From positions 35,053,001 through 35,117,000 of the forward strand of contig JASDFA010000019.1 in assembly GCA_035772735.1 (NCBI GenBank): a stretch of 64,000 bases of DNA. Reading direction: 5' to 3'. Both the position numbers and the translations under genes were made by a program. Below, piece by piece: positions 1-11,199 of the stretch. The notes beneath the pieces are model-generated. The model searched no databases, was not told where the DNA came from, and saw only the letters and a list, made by a program, of their open reading frames with translations. The DNA comes from Datura wrightii (Eukaryota; Streptophyta; Magnoliopsida; Solanales; Solanaceae). Every line of letters starts with the position of its first letter. Positions within the stretch are counted from its first letter, which is position 1.

Positions 1-315
1 TGAATTTCTATTTAGCACCAATCCAACTAATGCCCCATTAATAGTACACCCCTAGTCATAATTCATATTGTTATTTCGATGTTGGTTACCCCGTTGATTG
101 ATTATTGAGTTGAATTCCAATTGCAATCCTACTATCCCCCAATATTTACTTTTCTATTTTTATACAATGATGCGATTTAGTTCAATTCCATAGATGACTT
201 TTGTGCCATCAATCTCTATTCCCTATGGATTGAACCCTGACTCACGAGTTGGGTAATTATATTACGATGATCATTTACATTTTCTCCTAGTCAAGATTAG
301 ATTTGGTCGTCGTCA
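1..315 (+). mobile_element. Element A: 3' part of the 5' LTR (Athila type)
   Basis: This is the downstream part of an LTR that begins before the window. It ends in CA at 315, four bases before a tRNA-Asp primer site, which fixes the LTR edge. The text near 225-260 (a 'cctatggattgaaccctgac' phrase) matches in style the 'gggatcgacccc' phrase near the ends of the other Athila LTRs here (about 5250, 51110 and, on the minus strand, 62570). No gene is present. Confidence 0.7.
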
Positions 316-319
316 ATTT

Positions 320-336
320 TGGCACCGTTGTGGGGG
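320..336 (+). promoter_or_regulatory. Primer binding site, tRNA-Asp type, element A
   Basis: TGGCACCGTTGTGGGGG resembles the sequence complementary to the 3' end of plant tRNA-Asp that Athila elements use to start minus-strand DNA synthesis. The three differences from the ideal site look like C-to-T or G-to-A decay. It follows the LTR end after a 4-base spacer. Confidence 0.8.
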
Positions 337-437
337 AATTGGATTAGATATCCCCTAGTTGTTTATTTATTTTAATTAATTAAGAATCTTGTGTTATTTC
401 TACTAATTTTTGTTGGCATTGTGGACCATTTAAGACT

Positions 438-945
438 GTGAAGATGAGCCCCTTTGAAAGGCTAATTCAAATTTTCAAAGGGTCGTCTTATGTTGAATCT
501 CTTCGATTAATGGATGAAATGTGGAGAAGGGAGGAGAGAAAAGACACTGTATTCATAGTAGGAACGAAGAAAATTGAGATATTAGCAAATTGTATGATGG
601 ATTTTCATACAGGGTATCAACAAGGAAACAAAGGTTATTGGTATCCTTGCAATGAAAATCAAAGTCTAAATCGATTAGTCAGGGGAGTTAAGAGTCCTCC
701 TCCTCTCACATTGAAAGATGTTTGAAGTTTTTCTTGAACAAGTTATTTCAACTAGTTCAGGGATTCAGGAGCTAAGAAGTGATCTCTTAAACCTCACTCA
801 AAAGGTGAAAGACCATGATGTGTCCATCAGGCAGCTAGAGGATAGAATGAACTTGTTAGCATCTCAAATGACATCAAGGGCAAGCATGGTAACCCAAGAG
901 CCGATGAAGGAAGAAATGCCCCACCACTCCCAAATATGTTGATGA
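438..945 (+). pseudogene. gag remnant of element A (Athila type)
   Basis: Two short open stretches follow the primer site. The first (438-725, 95 codons) I do not recognise with certainty; it lies where gag should start. The second (718-942) is rich in heptad-like leucine and isoleucine (IQELRSDLLNLTQKVKDHD) and resembles the coiled-coil tail of the Athila gag on the minus strand at 31879-32304. Most of the capsid core expected between them is missing, so this is a deleted gag, not a working one. The start codon choice is uncertain. Confidence 0.6.
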
Positions 946-1079
946 TGAAGATATAGAATGTAGGTGGAAGAGGCATTTTCAAAAAAACATTCAAAGGCAT
1001 TCTCTTGAATAGTAAAAGGCTGGAAGAGGTGTGATGTTATCAAAGGGTTGGGATCCTACTCCTTCCAACCTAAGAAAGT

Positions 1080-2640
1080 TAATCTTGACCTTAAAAATTG
1101 AGCAACTCCACCATCGCAACCATCCATCATTGCACCACCGATCTTAGAGCTCAAACCTTTAACTTCCCATTTTAAGTATGAAAATCTGGGGGCAAATGAG
1201 ACATTACCAAGGATCATCTCGGCTAAGCTAAATGAACAATAGGTGGAAGTTTTAGTGGCAGTCCTGAAAAAGAAAACATAATTAGCATACCTTCGGGCAT
1301 TTGCACTCATAAAATTAGTCTACAGGATGATTATAAGCCTACTACAGAGCATCAAAGGCATTTGAACCCACTGATGCAAGAGGTAGTAAAAAAGGAGATT
1401 ATTAAATGTCTACATGCAGGAGTTGTATACCTAATAGTTGATAGTAGTTGGGTAAGTGCATTTTTATGTGTACCCAAGAAAGGAGGAATCATTGTAATAC
1501 CAAATGAGAAAGATGAGTTGATAGAAACATGACTAGTCACAGGATGGAGAGTATGTATGGTCTATCATATGCTGAACTCATGGACCAAAAAGAATCATTT
1601 TCCGGTTCCATTTGTTGATTAAATGCTAGATCGATTGTTTAGGAAAAAGTATTATTATTTCTTGGACAGATACTCCGGGTACAACTAGATTTTGATTTCC
1701 CCAGAGGATCAAGAGAAAACCCCCTTTACATGTTACTGCTGGGCTTTTACATTTAAAAGGATGCCCTTCCGACTCTGCGATGCTCCAGCTACATTCTAGA
1801 GATGCATGTTGTCAATCATTTCAGATATGGTAGAAGATATCATGGATGACTTCTCAGTGGTGGGAAACTGATTTGAAGCATTCTAACTCATTTAGATGAG
1901 GTTTTAAAGAGATGCGAAGTGATGAACTTTGTTCTTAATTTGGAGAAGTGCCATTTCAAGGTAAAATAAGGTGTTATGCTCGGGCACAAAATTTCTGAGA
2001 AAGGGATAGAGGTAGACCAAGCGAAGATCAAGGAAATATCCTATCGACCTCCTTTAAAGACTGTGAAGGGCAGTCATTGTTTTTTGGGACATGCGAGCTT
2101 TTACTACCGATTTATCAAGGACTTCTTTAATGTAGCTCATATTCTACTTTGGTCGTTGGAAGAAGATGCCAAATACAATTTTTATGATGCTTGTATAAGG
2201 GAATTCATTGAGTTGAAATAGAAGCTTATATCAGCCCCAATTATCATTGCACCAGATTGGACAAAGCCCTTCGAATTGATGTGTAATTTAAGTGTTGTGG
2301 TGTTAGGAGCAATCCTTGGACAAAGGAAAGAAAAGATTTTTCATCCTATATACTACACTAGCAAAACCCTAAATGATGCACAAGCAAATTACATGGTGAC
2401 AGAACAAGAGTTGCTCGCACTAGTGTTTGCATTTCAATAAATTATGAGTATACTTGTTGGGAACTAAGGTATTAGTACACAATGACCATGCTACACTCAG
2501 ATACCTGATGAAAATAAAAGATGCTAAGCCAAGGCTCATTAGATGGGTACTTTTTCTCCAAGAATTTGATTTTGAAGTCAAGGATAGGAGAGATTGCGAG
2601 AATTAGGTAGCCAACCATCTCTCTTGTCTAGAAATAGATG
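1080..2640 (+). pseudogene. pol remnant of element A: reverse transcriptase and RNase H (Athila type)
   Basis: Conceptual translation across frames gives the Athila reverse transcriptase order: the 'LELKPL' linker near 1150, the fingers near 1360-1500, the palm motif with IMDDF at about 1840-1860, the connection 'NFVLNLEKCHFK' near 1925-1965 and GHKISEKGIEVDQAKI at 1982-2030. RNase H follows (about 2230-2640), including the YYTSKTLNDAQANY-like stretch near 2350-2395. Many in-frame stops and shifts break it. The protease is missing upstream, so a deletion joins gag to the reverse transcriptase. Confidence 0.8.
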
Positions 2641-2879
2641 GTATGTTGGGTGGAAATGAGGACATTGATGATGCTTTCCCTAACAAGTGCATCTTATCCT
2701 CTTTCCACGACCTTATTCCTTGTTTTGCAAACTTTGCTAACTTTTTGGAAAGCAACATAATTCCTATGGGGTTAAACTTCAAAAGAAGAAGTTTATGTAT
2801 GATGTCCGAAAATTCTATTGGGATAACCCATATCATTTCTATATTTATGTTGTTGGCTTTATTCACATATGTGTCCTAG

Positions 2880-3689
2880 AGGTTTAGATGATACCAATCC
2901 TCAATGCATGACATTCCTCACTACTTGGAGGCTATTATGGAAGTGTAAGGATAGCTGCAAAAGTATTGTAATGTGGGTTCTACTTTCCCCACTCTTCATC
3001 ATGAAGCTCATGACTTTGTCAAGCATTGTGACCAATACCAGCATTTAGGAGGTATATCTCAGAAACATGAACTTCCTTTGACTCTAATTCTTGAGGTGGA
3101 ATTGTTTGGCGTGTGGGGAATCGACTTTATGGGGCCCTTTGAGAATTCTCATGGTAATACTTACAATTTGGTGGCAGTAGACTATGTGTCTAAGTGAGTA
3201 GAAGCAGCGACATTACCGAAAAATAAGGGAAGAAGTGTTACCTGTTTCTTAAAGAACCATATTTCTCAAGATTTGGCACTCCTCTAGCTATTATTAGTGA
3301 TTGAGATTCCCACTTTTGCAACCGGCTATTTACTGCTTTGCTCTTGAAGTTTGGTGTGAAACATAAGGTTGCTACCCTTATCATCCTCGGTATAGTAGGC
3401 AGGCGGAGGTGCCTAACCGTAAAATAAAATCTATCTCTACTAAAACAGTCAATGTAAGTAGAACGGATTAGGCAAGGAAACTTGATGACAGCTTGTGGGC
3501 GTATCGGATAGCCTAGAAAACATCCATTGGAATGTCATCGTAACAACTAGTTTTTGGCAAGGCTTGCCACCTACCTATAGAGTTAGAGCATAAGGCGATG
3601 TAGGCCTTGAAGAGTTTGAACCTTGATTGGGGAAGAGCCATCCATGGACGAATGGAGAATCTAAATGATTTTGATGAGTTTAAAATGAG
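2880..3689 (+). pseudogene. Integrase of element A, N-terminal and core part (split by solo LTR)
   Basis: The stretch at 2973-3197 holds the zinc-binding region (HHEAHDFVKHCDQYQHLGG) and the first core motif, with the catalytic Asp in WGIDFMGPF. Downstream frames reach the 'LKSLNLDWGRA' stretch near 3605-3645 that is typical of Athila integrases. At 3690 the frame is cut by a solo LTR, and it resumes at 5339. Stops are frequent. Confidence 0.8.
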
Positions 3690-3694
3690 GGTAT

Positions 3695-5333
3695 TGATGT
3701 GTTTTGAGTTTACAACACTTTTGACGCTTAAAACTGAGCAAACTAGCATGGACTTAGGTGTTTTTATATAGATATAAGGCACTATTTCTTTGTTTTCAGG
3801 AAAAATAGATGTTGGAGTTGAATTGTGTAAAAAATAGAGAAAATGCAAAAAAGTGGCTATGTATGGATCACAGTACGAGTAGTACAATCCTGATATGAGC
3901 TATACAGAGAATCGTGGAAAGTTCCAAGACCAAAGTATGAGGCAAAGGCAACTTATGGCTCATGGTACGAGCCGTACCTTAGTAGTCATAGTAAATTTTA
4001 GAAGGTTTTGCACATGCCAAGTATCCTGGTACGGATAGAAACCACGTGTTGTGAGACCTACCTAAGACCCATACTAAGGAACCATGGAAAAGTTGAAAAT
4101 AAGAGAAGACTGGCAGAACTCAAGGTACGAGAAGGAGTCACGGATCGTGGACGGAGGTACGAGTCATACCAGGCCATCCGTGAAAGTAAACAAAGAATGT
4201 CAAAAAGTGCAAGTTCAAGCCACGGGAAAATTTTACGACTCGTAGGTTCTTGGTATGAGTCATACTAGAAGTCAAAACTTAGCCAGATTCAGCTGAAACC
4301 AGCAAATGTACAAGTCAAGGTACAATCCTTTTATGGGTCGTATGTGAAGGAGGTGACAGTTTTTGGTAGTTCCCCTATTTACTTAGGAGAAGGTTACAAT
4401 TATTTGAATAAATATTTTTAGGTTAGTTTGATTAGAAAAAAGTAGATTTGAGAGTCGAACATTAAGTTATTATGTTGAGAGAAAAAGTGTTGTTAACTTT
4501 AATTCAAGTCTTGGAGATTTTCTTGTTTTGATTTCTTCCTTGTTCTTGAATTATTTAACATCAATTCTTGCAATAATCAAGAAGGTTTTCTTTTTAATCA
4601 TCTTTGTAACTATTCAATAATGTGTTTGTCTATGAATGCTAATAAAGATCTTACAATCATGAGAGGCTAAAACCTCAACAACTAAGGTTGTGGGAACCAT
4701 GGTCAATTGATGAACTAGGGTTACATAAAGTAATTCTAAACCAATGCTAATCACTTGTATTATATTCTCCTCATCTTTAATGTTTCTTAATGAAGCGCAA
4801 CGTTAAGACTTTCCCGATTTCTTTACATGCTTGAACCTAGAGAAGTATAGATTAGGAAGAGAGAATTACAACAAAGCCTTGATCTTTATAGGTCATTGTA
4901 TGACTTGAGCTGCGGTCGCAAGATAGTTAATTTTGAATAAATTGATAACTGTTAAATTGAAATTGCTCATGAGACCTAACCCAGAGATTGAGTATAGACA
5001 TCCAATATGGGCAATCCAGTCTTTTGGATGAACCCTAGTTATCAGTTCTACAAGTAAGAATTGGGATATATCACAAGTGTAAACCCGATAACCCATGGGG
5101 AACACTTACTTAGTTAGTTGCAAGTCTTGACAAACAACAATCATCTCAATCTTGTCTTATAATTTCTTCAATAAACCCCCTTTTTGGATATAGCATACCT
5201 AAAAGCTTAAATACCCGTGTTATTCTATATCTTGACCATATTTCCTACGGGATCGACCCCAACCTTTTGTTGGGTTCGTTATTGAAAACGTTTCCTTTAT
5301 GCTTTATCAGGAATGTGCATTTGTGCATTATCA
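3695..5333 (+). mobile_element. Solo LTR S (Athila-type, same family group as the LTR of element L)
   Basis: This 1,639-bp LTR starts TGATGTGTTTTGAG and ends GTGCATTATCA. It sits inside the integrase of A. The 5 bases on either side (GGTAT at 3690-3694, GACAT at 5334-5338) are one change each from GGCAT, and joining the flanks across GGCAT restores the integrase frame, so this is a true insertion later reduced to one LTR. The U3 part (3855-4345) is rich in variants of the words ACGAGTC and GTACGA. The end carries 'GGGATCGACCCCAACC', shared with the LTRs of L and M. Confidence 0.85.
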
Positions 5334-5338
5334 GACAT

Positions 5339-5547
5339 ATAAGAATGCATCCATATACAAGGCCCGCATTAAACACTAACACGATCAAAAAATCTTGCAC
5401 AGGAATTTTGCTCTAGGAGAGTTGGTGCTACTATTCTACTCAAGATTATGGTTGTTCCCCAAAAAACATAAATTTAGGTGTTCGGGCCCATTTAAGGTGT
5501 CCCAAGTCTTTGGAAATAGTGCTATTCAACTTAAGGGATATGATAGA
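5339..5547 (+). pseudogene. Integrase of element A, C-terminal part
   Basis: The reading resumes exactly where the solo LTR ends. Phrases such as 'FALGELVLLFYSRLWLFP' and 'GPFKVSQVFGNSAIQLKG' match the GPF/Y-like module at the end of Athila integrases. It is cut at 5548 by the 5' LTR of Tekay element B, so the end of A's pol is not seen in this window. Confidence 0.8.
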
Positions 5548-5642
5548 TGTAATAGTGCAGAGGTGCCTTAGAATAAGACCGGAGAGTTAATCTAAAATCT
5601 GCAGAAATTAAAAAAAATAGCACAGGACGAGTGGAGTAACGA

Positions 5643-5663
5643 CTCGTGGTTGCAAACCACGAG
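5643..5663 (+). repeat. Perfect hairpin in the U3 of the B 5' LTR
   Basis: Arms CTCGTGGTT and AACCACGAG are separated by GCA. The same hairpin is exactly kept in the 3' LTR at 18379-18399. Confidence 0.9.
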
Positions 5664-5722
5664 CCATTGTTAGTAGTCATGGGTTTAGGGGTTCGGTTAA
5701 TAGTAAAAGTAACGATTGATGA

Positions 5723-5753
5723 AATGACTCGTTGTAAGAAACAACGAGTCATT
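5723..5753 (+). repeat. Perfect 13-bp hairpin in the U3 of the B 5' LTR
   Basis: Arms AATGACTCGTTGT and ACAACGAGTCATT enclose the loop AAGAA. In the 3' LTR (18460-18488) the inner CG/CG pair has become CA/TG on both arms, so pairing is kept. Confidence 0.9.
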
Positions 5754-6899
5754 GTTCATTGTCATGGTAAGAGATGGGCTTAGCATTTAGGGAGTATAAC
5801 GGTTCATCCAATCACCCGTCGCGGCAGGCAATTATCCATCATCGTGAATGGTGGTAAGGGAACCTAAATCTCCAGTGGACTTGACGGGTGGATACCACCA
5901 TCAGTTGGAGCAAACAACGAGCCATAGTGAGACTCGTCGTGGGGAAGTTCAAAAGATTCAGGACGGCAACCGACGACCGATTAGACGACCCGTTAGACGT
6001 AAGGACGAGTAATCCTATCTATCTGTGGTTTGATTTTGAGAGAAGGCTTAGGCAGTGCATAGCACAGACAGATACCAGGGGTCGTGGTATCCTCCAATGA
6101 CCCATTGGGTCGTTTGTTGTTTGGTCCAGTGAGCAATTTTCTGTGAATTCAGTAAGAGTATTTCTGTTATTTTCTGAGTTTTAAGGGCCTATACTACGTC
6201 ATTTAAGGCTCATTTTACAGGGTTTTAAGAGGAGAAAACCTTTCTAAGCTAAGTCATTCCATGCATGCAAACTTGATAGTTTGAAGAGAGGATTTAGAGC
6301 AAGTTTTGAAGGTTCCCATTGGAATCTCATCTTGGGCAATTAGAGGAGTGGTTAAGTAATCCCTTCCAGGTATGTAGGGTTATGAGTGGGTGTTTTCCTT
6401 CCACACCCATGCCCAAATCTCTAGCTAAGTATGAGAAATTCATATGATCAAGTTATGGGGGTTTTACCCAATTGCATGATTCCTCAATTTCTATATATGG
6501 GTACGATTAGATTATGTTTATGTTGATGAATTGTGAAGGTTTAGCAAATTTGAAATTCATTTTCTACCAAAATTGGGTTTTCTAAATTATGAAAATTAAT
6601 GCCCATCGATGGGGGTGATCATGAAATAAGAGAATGATGATAAATGTATGATGATGATGAGATTTGATGATGAAAAGAATGTTTCTAAAGCTACCCATTA
6701 TTATTATATTGTTTTCAAAATGAATTGAGTAGATCCAAGTATGGGCAAGGCCCTTATATCAAGTATGCTGATGTAGTATCTCTACAGTAAGCTTACAACA
6801 TGGTTTTGGAGTAGATGCTTCCACTTATCTTCGAGCTTCTGGTATGTTTCGAAATAAAGATTCTCATATGCATGAATTAATAATTGATATGTATGTTAT

Positions 6900-7105
6900 G
6901 ATTGGGCTTCGTTTCATACAATGTCGAGTCTATGCATGATTTCATTATTGAGCTCTGTCAAATGATAATGTTGAGCTTTGTTTCATACGATGTCGAGTCT
7001 ATGCATGATTTCATTATTGAGTTTTGTCAAATGACAATGTTGAGCATTGTTTTATATGATGTTGAGTTTGTGCATGATATCATTGGTGAGCTTCTTCAAT
7101 AGAAG
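6900..7105 (+). repeat. 69-bp tandem repeat, about three units, in the B 5' LTR
   Basis: The unit reads roughly 'cgtttcatacgatgtcgagt ...' and is repeated three times. Because 69 is divisible by 3 and the unit has one frame without stops, it forms a 66-codon open frame with a 23-residue period (SMHDFIIELCQM). The equivalent array in the 3' LTR is at 19647-19850. I take the open frame as a by-product of the repeat. Confidence 0.85.
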
Positions 7106-8094
7106 ATGTTCAGGTTTGTTATATACTATGTAGAGCATTACATATTTTGGGAGAAGTGTCTAGCACCGAGCGGGCTAAGGGTCAATCACCCTTGTGACCT
7201 CCCTTGTGAGTTATCCCTGGCCCTAATGGCCCATGAGATTGATACTGATATTATGGTAGCATCCTTAGTCCTTGCAAGGTTTTGGACTACTCTGCCTGCT
7301 TGAATGTAATAGTTTAGACTATGTAAGCTCTATCATGGCATGTCGGTTAAGTGACGAGTCTCCTATTGTCTATACGATTCAGATTTGCATATTCATTATT
7401 CATGATTATTACTTTAAGCATGCATGTTCTAAAAGCAAGGTTTTGCTCATTGTTTAGTTTTTCTATAAATGTCATATTTCAACTTTGAGTCATTTGAGTT
7501 AGTTATGATGTTATGAAGCTATGCATGGTCATATTATGAAAAGATTATGATTTCAAAATGAATGAATATAGCCCTTCCTCTTAGATTCAAAAGCTTATGA
7601 TGTGTAATGAAATGTTTTAAATGATTTACTTGACTTAACAAGTTTTACTTCCCTTGAATACTTAGTACATTCCATGTGCTAACCACATAGTTTCTATGTT
7701 GTATTATTTCATGATACAGGACCTAGCTCCTAGGTTCAGCCGCACTCGTAGTCGGTTGTCAAAGTTAGCACCTTCTTGGTTGGTGAATCCTCATCCTTCG
7801 AGTGCTATACTTTCAGTTTCTTTATGTATTTTTAGTTTCAGTATTGCTGAGTTAGTTGGGGTCTTTTCCCATAAACTCATCCTGATTAGAGGCTTTTCAG
7901 ACATATGTATGTGTTAGCTTCGTATGCTTATTCTAATGTTATGTTGAGTTAGACTTCCACTGAGATATATTGATGATTTATTCAGTTTGTCGAATGAGTT
8001 AGATGTATGCTTATGCCATGGGTCGACTTGGGGTCTCTCGGGGTCCCTTGTCCCGTGTCTATGGTTTGGGCCTCCGTTTGAGTCATGAAAAACT

Positions 8095-8107
8095 TGGTAT
8101 CAGAGCC
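8095..8107 (+). promoter_or_regulatory. Primer binding site, tRNA-Met type, element B
   Basis: TGGTATCAGAGCC is the exact sequence expected to pair with the 3' end of initiator tRNA-Met, the primer used by Tekay and many other plant LTR elements. It lies 4 bases after the LTR end. Confidence 0.92.
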
Positions 8108-8299
8108 ATAGGTTTTAAGTGTCCCACAGTGTCTGAAAGTTGCGTTAACTATAGTCTTTTTCATGGGTGTGAAGCGTGCCACACTTATGATGAAGAGGCT
8201 ACGAGACGTTCAGGAAATTCTCCCTTCTTTAATTATCTTTGTCGTGCGATGAAAAGTATTTCTATCCTTCTAATTTGTGCTATTCGCGATTGTAGAATC

Positions 8300-9420
8300 A
8301 TGGCTTCTCGAAGAATGAATGGAAGGAGGAATGGAGGTGGTGAAGGACACGAGGATAGAAATGGTTATGGGCATCAGCCAGCCGTACCAGTTCAGGAGCC
8401 TCAGGCACCAGAGCTAGCCGCTCATGCTGTGTTCCGGGTGCTCTTAAGATGCTTGCGTAGGCCTTGACTGCTTCAGGTCAATTAGCAGGCCATTGCGCAT
8501 GTTTCACAAAATGGCAATGCGGCGACAACTCGAGTTAGAGACTTCTTGATGATGAACCCGCCAGAGTTCTTGGGGTCCAAGGTAGATGAAGACCCGCATC
8601 ATTTCATTGATGAGATTGTCAAGATCACCCAAGTCATGGGGGTGAGTGGTGTTGAGTGCACAAAGTTGGCCTCCTACCAGTTGAAGAGGTTTGCGCATAT
8701 CTGGTTTCGCCAATAAAGGGATAACATAGTAGTATGAGTAGGTCCGATCACGCAGGGAAGCAGGGAAGGATGATAGTGCTAGAGTATTCCCTTGAATTCA
8801 CTTTCCTATCGAAATATGCCTTGGAGCTAGTGGCTGACCAGAGGGCGCGAGTTAGCAGATTTTTGCATGGTATAGCAGGGTATTTGGACAATGAGTGCTA
8901 GATTTCTATGCTTCATCAGGATATGGACTTCCCTTGCATGGTGTTGTACGCCCAATAGATGGAGGCGACACATTCGAGAGAGAGGGAGGCCAAGAGGGCC
9001 GGATCAAGAATCAGAGATTCTCTCAATAGAGGTCCGATGTGGGCACCGATAGCAGACTCACCAGAGATCATCAGCCTTGGAATCTTTGGCATCGGGTGAG
9101 CCATCCGGGCCCAGACATGATCAGAGAGGGGGAGTGTCAGGCTTGAGGGGTCAGAGAAGCAGACCTATAGATTCTAGCATCCTAGCTTATCGCAGATGTG
9201 ATCGGGGGCACACAAGCCAGTTCTTGGTAGGTTCAGGTGCTTTGTTCGGGTGTAGGAAGCCTGAACACATGCATAGATATTGTCCAGCTGTGAGGCAGGA
9301 CCAAGCTGGGGCTGAGGCCCAGCATCTAGTTCAGTAGCCCCTCCCTCACGCTCAGCACATCAAGGTACATCTACTGACACTGTTGGCAGTCAGTCTAGAA
9401 TAGATTCTATGCTTTAGCTT
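8300..9420 (+). pseudogene. gag of element B (Tekay), broken
   Basis: The probable start is the ATG at 8300 (MASRRMNGRRNGGG), a basic Tekay-like N-terminus. The frame shifts near 8450. The capsid core is readable in another frame at about 8510-8715 (FLMMNPPEFLGSKVDEDPHH, then LASYQLKRFAHIWF). A zinc knuckle lies near 9240-9290 as LFGCRKPEHMHRYCP, where the first Cys of the CX2CX4HX4C knuckle has become Leu. Several shifts and stops make it non-functional. Confidence 0.85.
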
Positions 9421-9439
9421 CCCGTCAGGAGTAGGAGGT

Positions 9440-11061
9440 CTCCTCGGATATGGTCATGGGTGTGTTGCGAGTCTTCCATATTGATATTTATTATTTGCTA
9501 GATCCAGGAGCTACCTTGTCTTTTGTGAAACCATATGTGGCTAGTAGCTTTGGAGATAGTCACGATGTCTAGTCAAAACCCTTCTCAGTTTCCACTCCAT
9601 TAGGTGACTCAGTTCTAGCTAGACGGGTGTACAGAGGTTGCCCAGTCTCAGTCCTTTGTAAGGTCACCTCAGTAGACTTGATAGAGTTAGCCATGACCGA
9701 TTTCGATGTTGTTCTCGACATGGATTGGCTATTTGTATGCTATGCTTCAGTTAATTGTAGAACTCGGGTAGTTGAGTTCAGATTTCTGGGTGAGCCAGTC
9801 TTAGAATGGAAGGGTAGTTCAGTTGTGCCTGTAGGACGATTCATTTCCTAACGTAAGGCTAGGAAGATAATTTCTAATGGTTGCATGTACCATCTAGTTA
9901 GAGTTAAAGATGTTGAGTTCGAAACACCAATTGTCCATTTAGTTCCAGTAGTTTGTGAGTATCCAATGGTCTTTCCTGATGATTTGCCAGGGGTTCCTCC
10001 CGAACGAGATATTGATTTTGGTATAGATCTTATTCCTGACAGGCAGCCTATATCTATTCTGCCCTACAGAATGGCTCCAACAGAGATAAAAGAGTTGAAG
10101 GATCAGTTGAAAGACCTATTAGATAAGCGCTTTATTAGGCCGAGTAAGTCTCCGTGGGGTGCCCCAGTGTTATTTGTCCGGAAGAAGGATGGTTCACTTC
10201 GGATGTTCACTGACTATTGGTAGTTGAATAACATCACAATTAAGAACATGTATCCTTTTCCCAGGATTGATGATTTGTTTGATCAGCTTCAGGGTTCCAA
10301 GTGTTTCTCCAAGATTGATCTCAGATCTGGGTATGACCAGCTTAGCGTTCGGGAGAGTGACATCTCGAAAACCGCTTTAAGGACTCAGTATGGTCACTAC
10401 GAATTTGTTGTTATGTCCATTAGACTAACCAATGCCCCTGCAGCATTTATGGATCTATTGAACATGGTTTCAAGGCATATTTGGACATGTTCGTGATTGT
10501 GTTCATTGATGACAACCTTAAATACTCTCGGAGTGAGAAGGAGCATGCCGCTCACTTGAGAGTAGTACACCCTCAAGGATCGTCAGTTGTATGTAAAGTT
10601 TAGCAAATGTGAGTTTTGGTTGAACTCTGTGGCATTTTTGGGCCATGTGGTATGTAGTGAGGGCATAAAGGTAGATCCTCAGAAAATCGAGGCGGTGAAG
10701 AATTGGCCCAGACCGGTGAACACATTACATATCAGGAGCTTTTTGGGCTTAGCGGGTTACTTTTGTAGATTTGTTAAGGGCTTTTCATCTGTTGCAGTCC
10801 TTTGACCAAGTTGACTCGAATGAAGGTAAAGTTCCAATGGTCAGAGGCTTATGAGAAAAAGCTTCCAAGAGTTGAAGACTCGACTCACTTCAGCACCAGT
10901 GTAGACCCTACCCGAGGGTACCAATGGTTTTGTGGTGTATTGTGATGTTAGGAGAATCGGACTTGGGTGTGTGTTGATGCATCATGGGAAAGTGATAGAA
11001 TATGCCTCAAGATAGTTGAAAGTCCATTAGAGGAATTACCCGATCTATGATCTTGAATTGG
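9440..11061 (+). pseudogene. pol of element B: protease, reverse transcriptase, start of RNase H
   Basis: The protease is seen at about 9470-9540 (LLDPGATLSFV, with the active-site Asp kept). The reverse transcriptase runs from 9885: 'FPDDLPGVPPERDIDFGIDL', then 'KSPWGAPVLFVRKKDGSLRM', then FSKIDLRSGYDQL with the first catalytic Asp. A one-base shift near 10460 puts the FIDD catalytic box (about 10503-10514) in another frame. The thumb follows at 10587-10800 (FSKCEFWLNSVAFLGHVV). RNase H starts near 10910 and stops at 11061, where Athila element C is inserted. A stop at 10221 and others disable it. Confidence 0.88.
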
Positions 11062-11107
11062 CCGCGTGATCTTGGTCGTATTTATACAACAAAACTCCAT
11101 ATTTTCA

Positions 11108-11199
11108 ACCCACTACAGTAATCTTGCAACTAGCCGATCATTCATTGGCAAGGCTAGATGGAATTGTGGAGGATGTGCTGGTGTAGGTGGGCTCCCTTA
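11108..11199 (+). repeat. 92-bp direct repeat, first copy (protease segment)
   Basis: This copy equals 11588-11679 except for one base (11180 versus 11660) and lies exactly 480 bases upstream of it. It joins the 5' LTR stump directly to an out-of-place protease fragment. The same TAG stop is present in both copies, so the duplication came after that mutation or arose by copying. Confidence 0.92.

Larger units (their letters stand above)
5548..8090 (+). mobile_element. Element B: 5' LTR (Tekay/Del chromovirus)
   Basis: The LTR starts TGTAATAGTGCAGAGG and ends near GTCATGAAA just before a tRNA-Met primer site, a length of about 2.54 kb. Its partner starts at 18284 and is alike along its whole preserved length. 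The first 600 bases hold palindromic words, including two strong hairpins (5643-5663 and 5723-5753). A 69-bp tandem repeat lies at 6900-7105. It was inserted into the integrase end of element A; the left flank is ATAGA (5543-5547), and its copy on the other side is lost because the far end is truncated. Confidence 0.85.

Noticed and set aside
6902..7102. A 66-codon open frame with a 23-residue repeat
   Set aside because: It comes from a 69-bp tandem repeat inside an LTR and has no similarity to any protein family I know. Kept as a repeat only.
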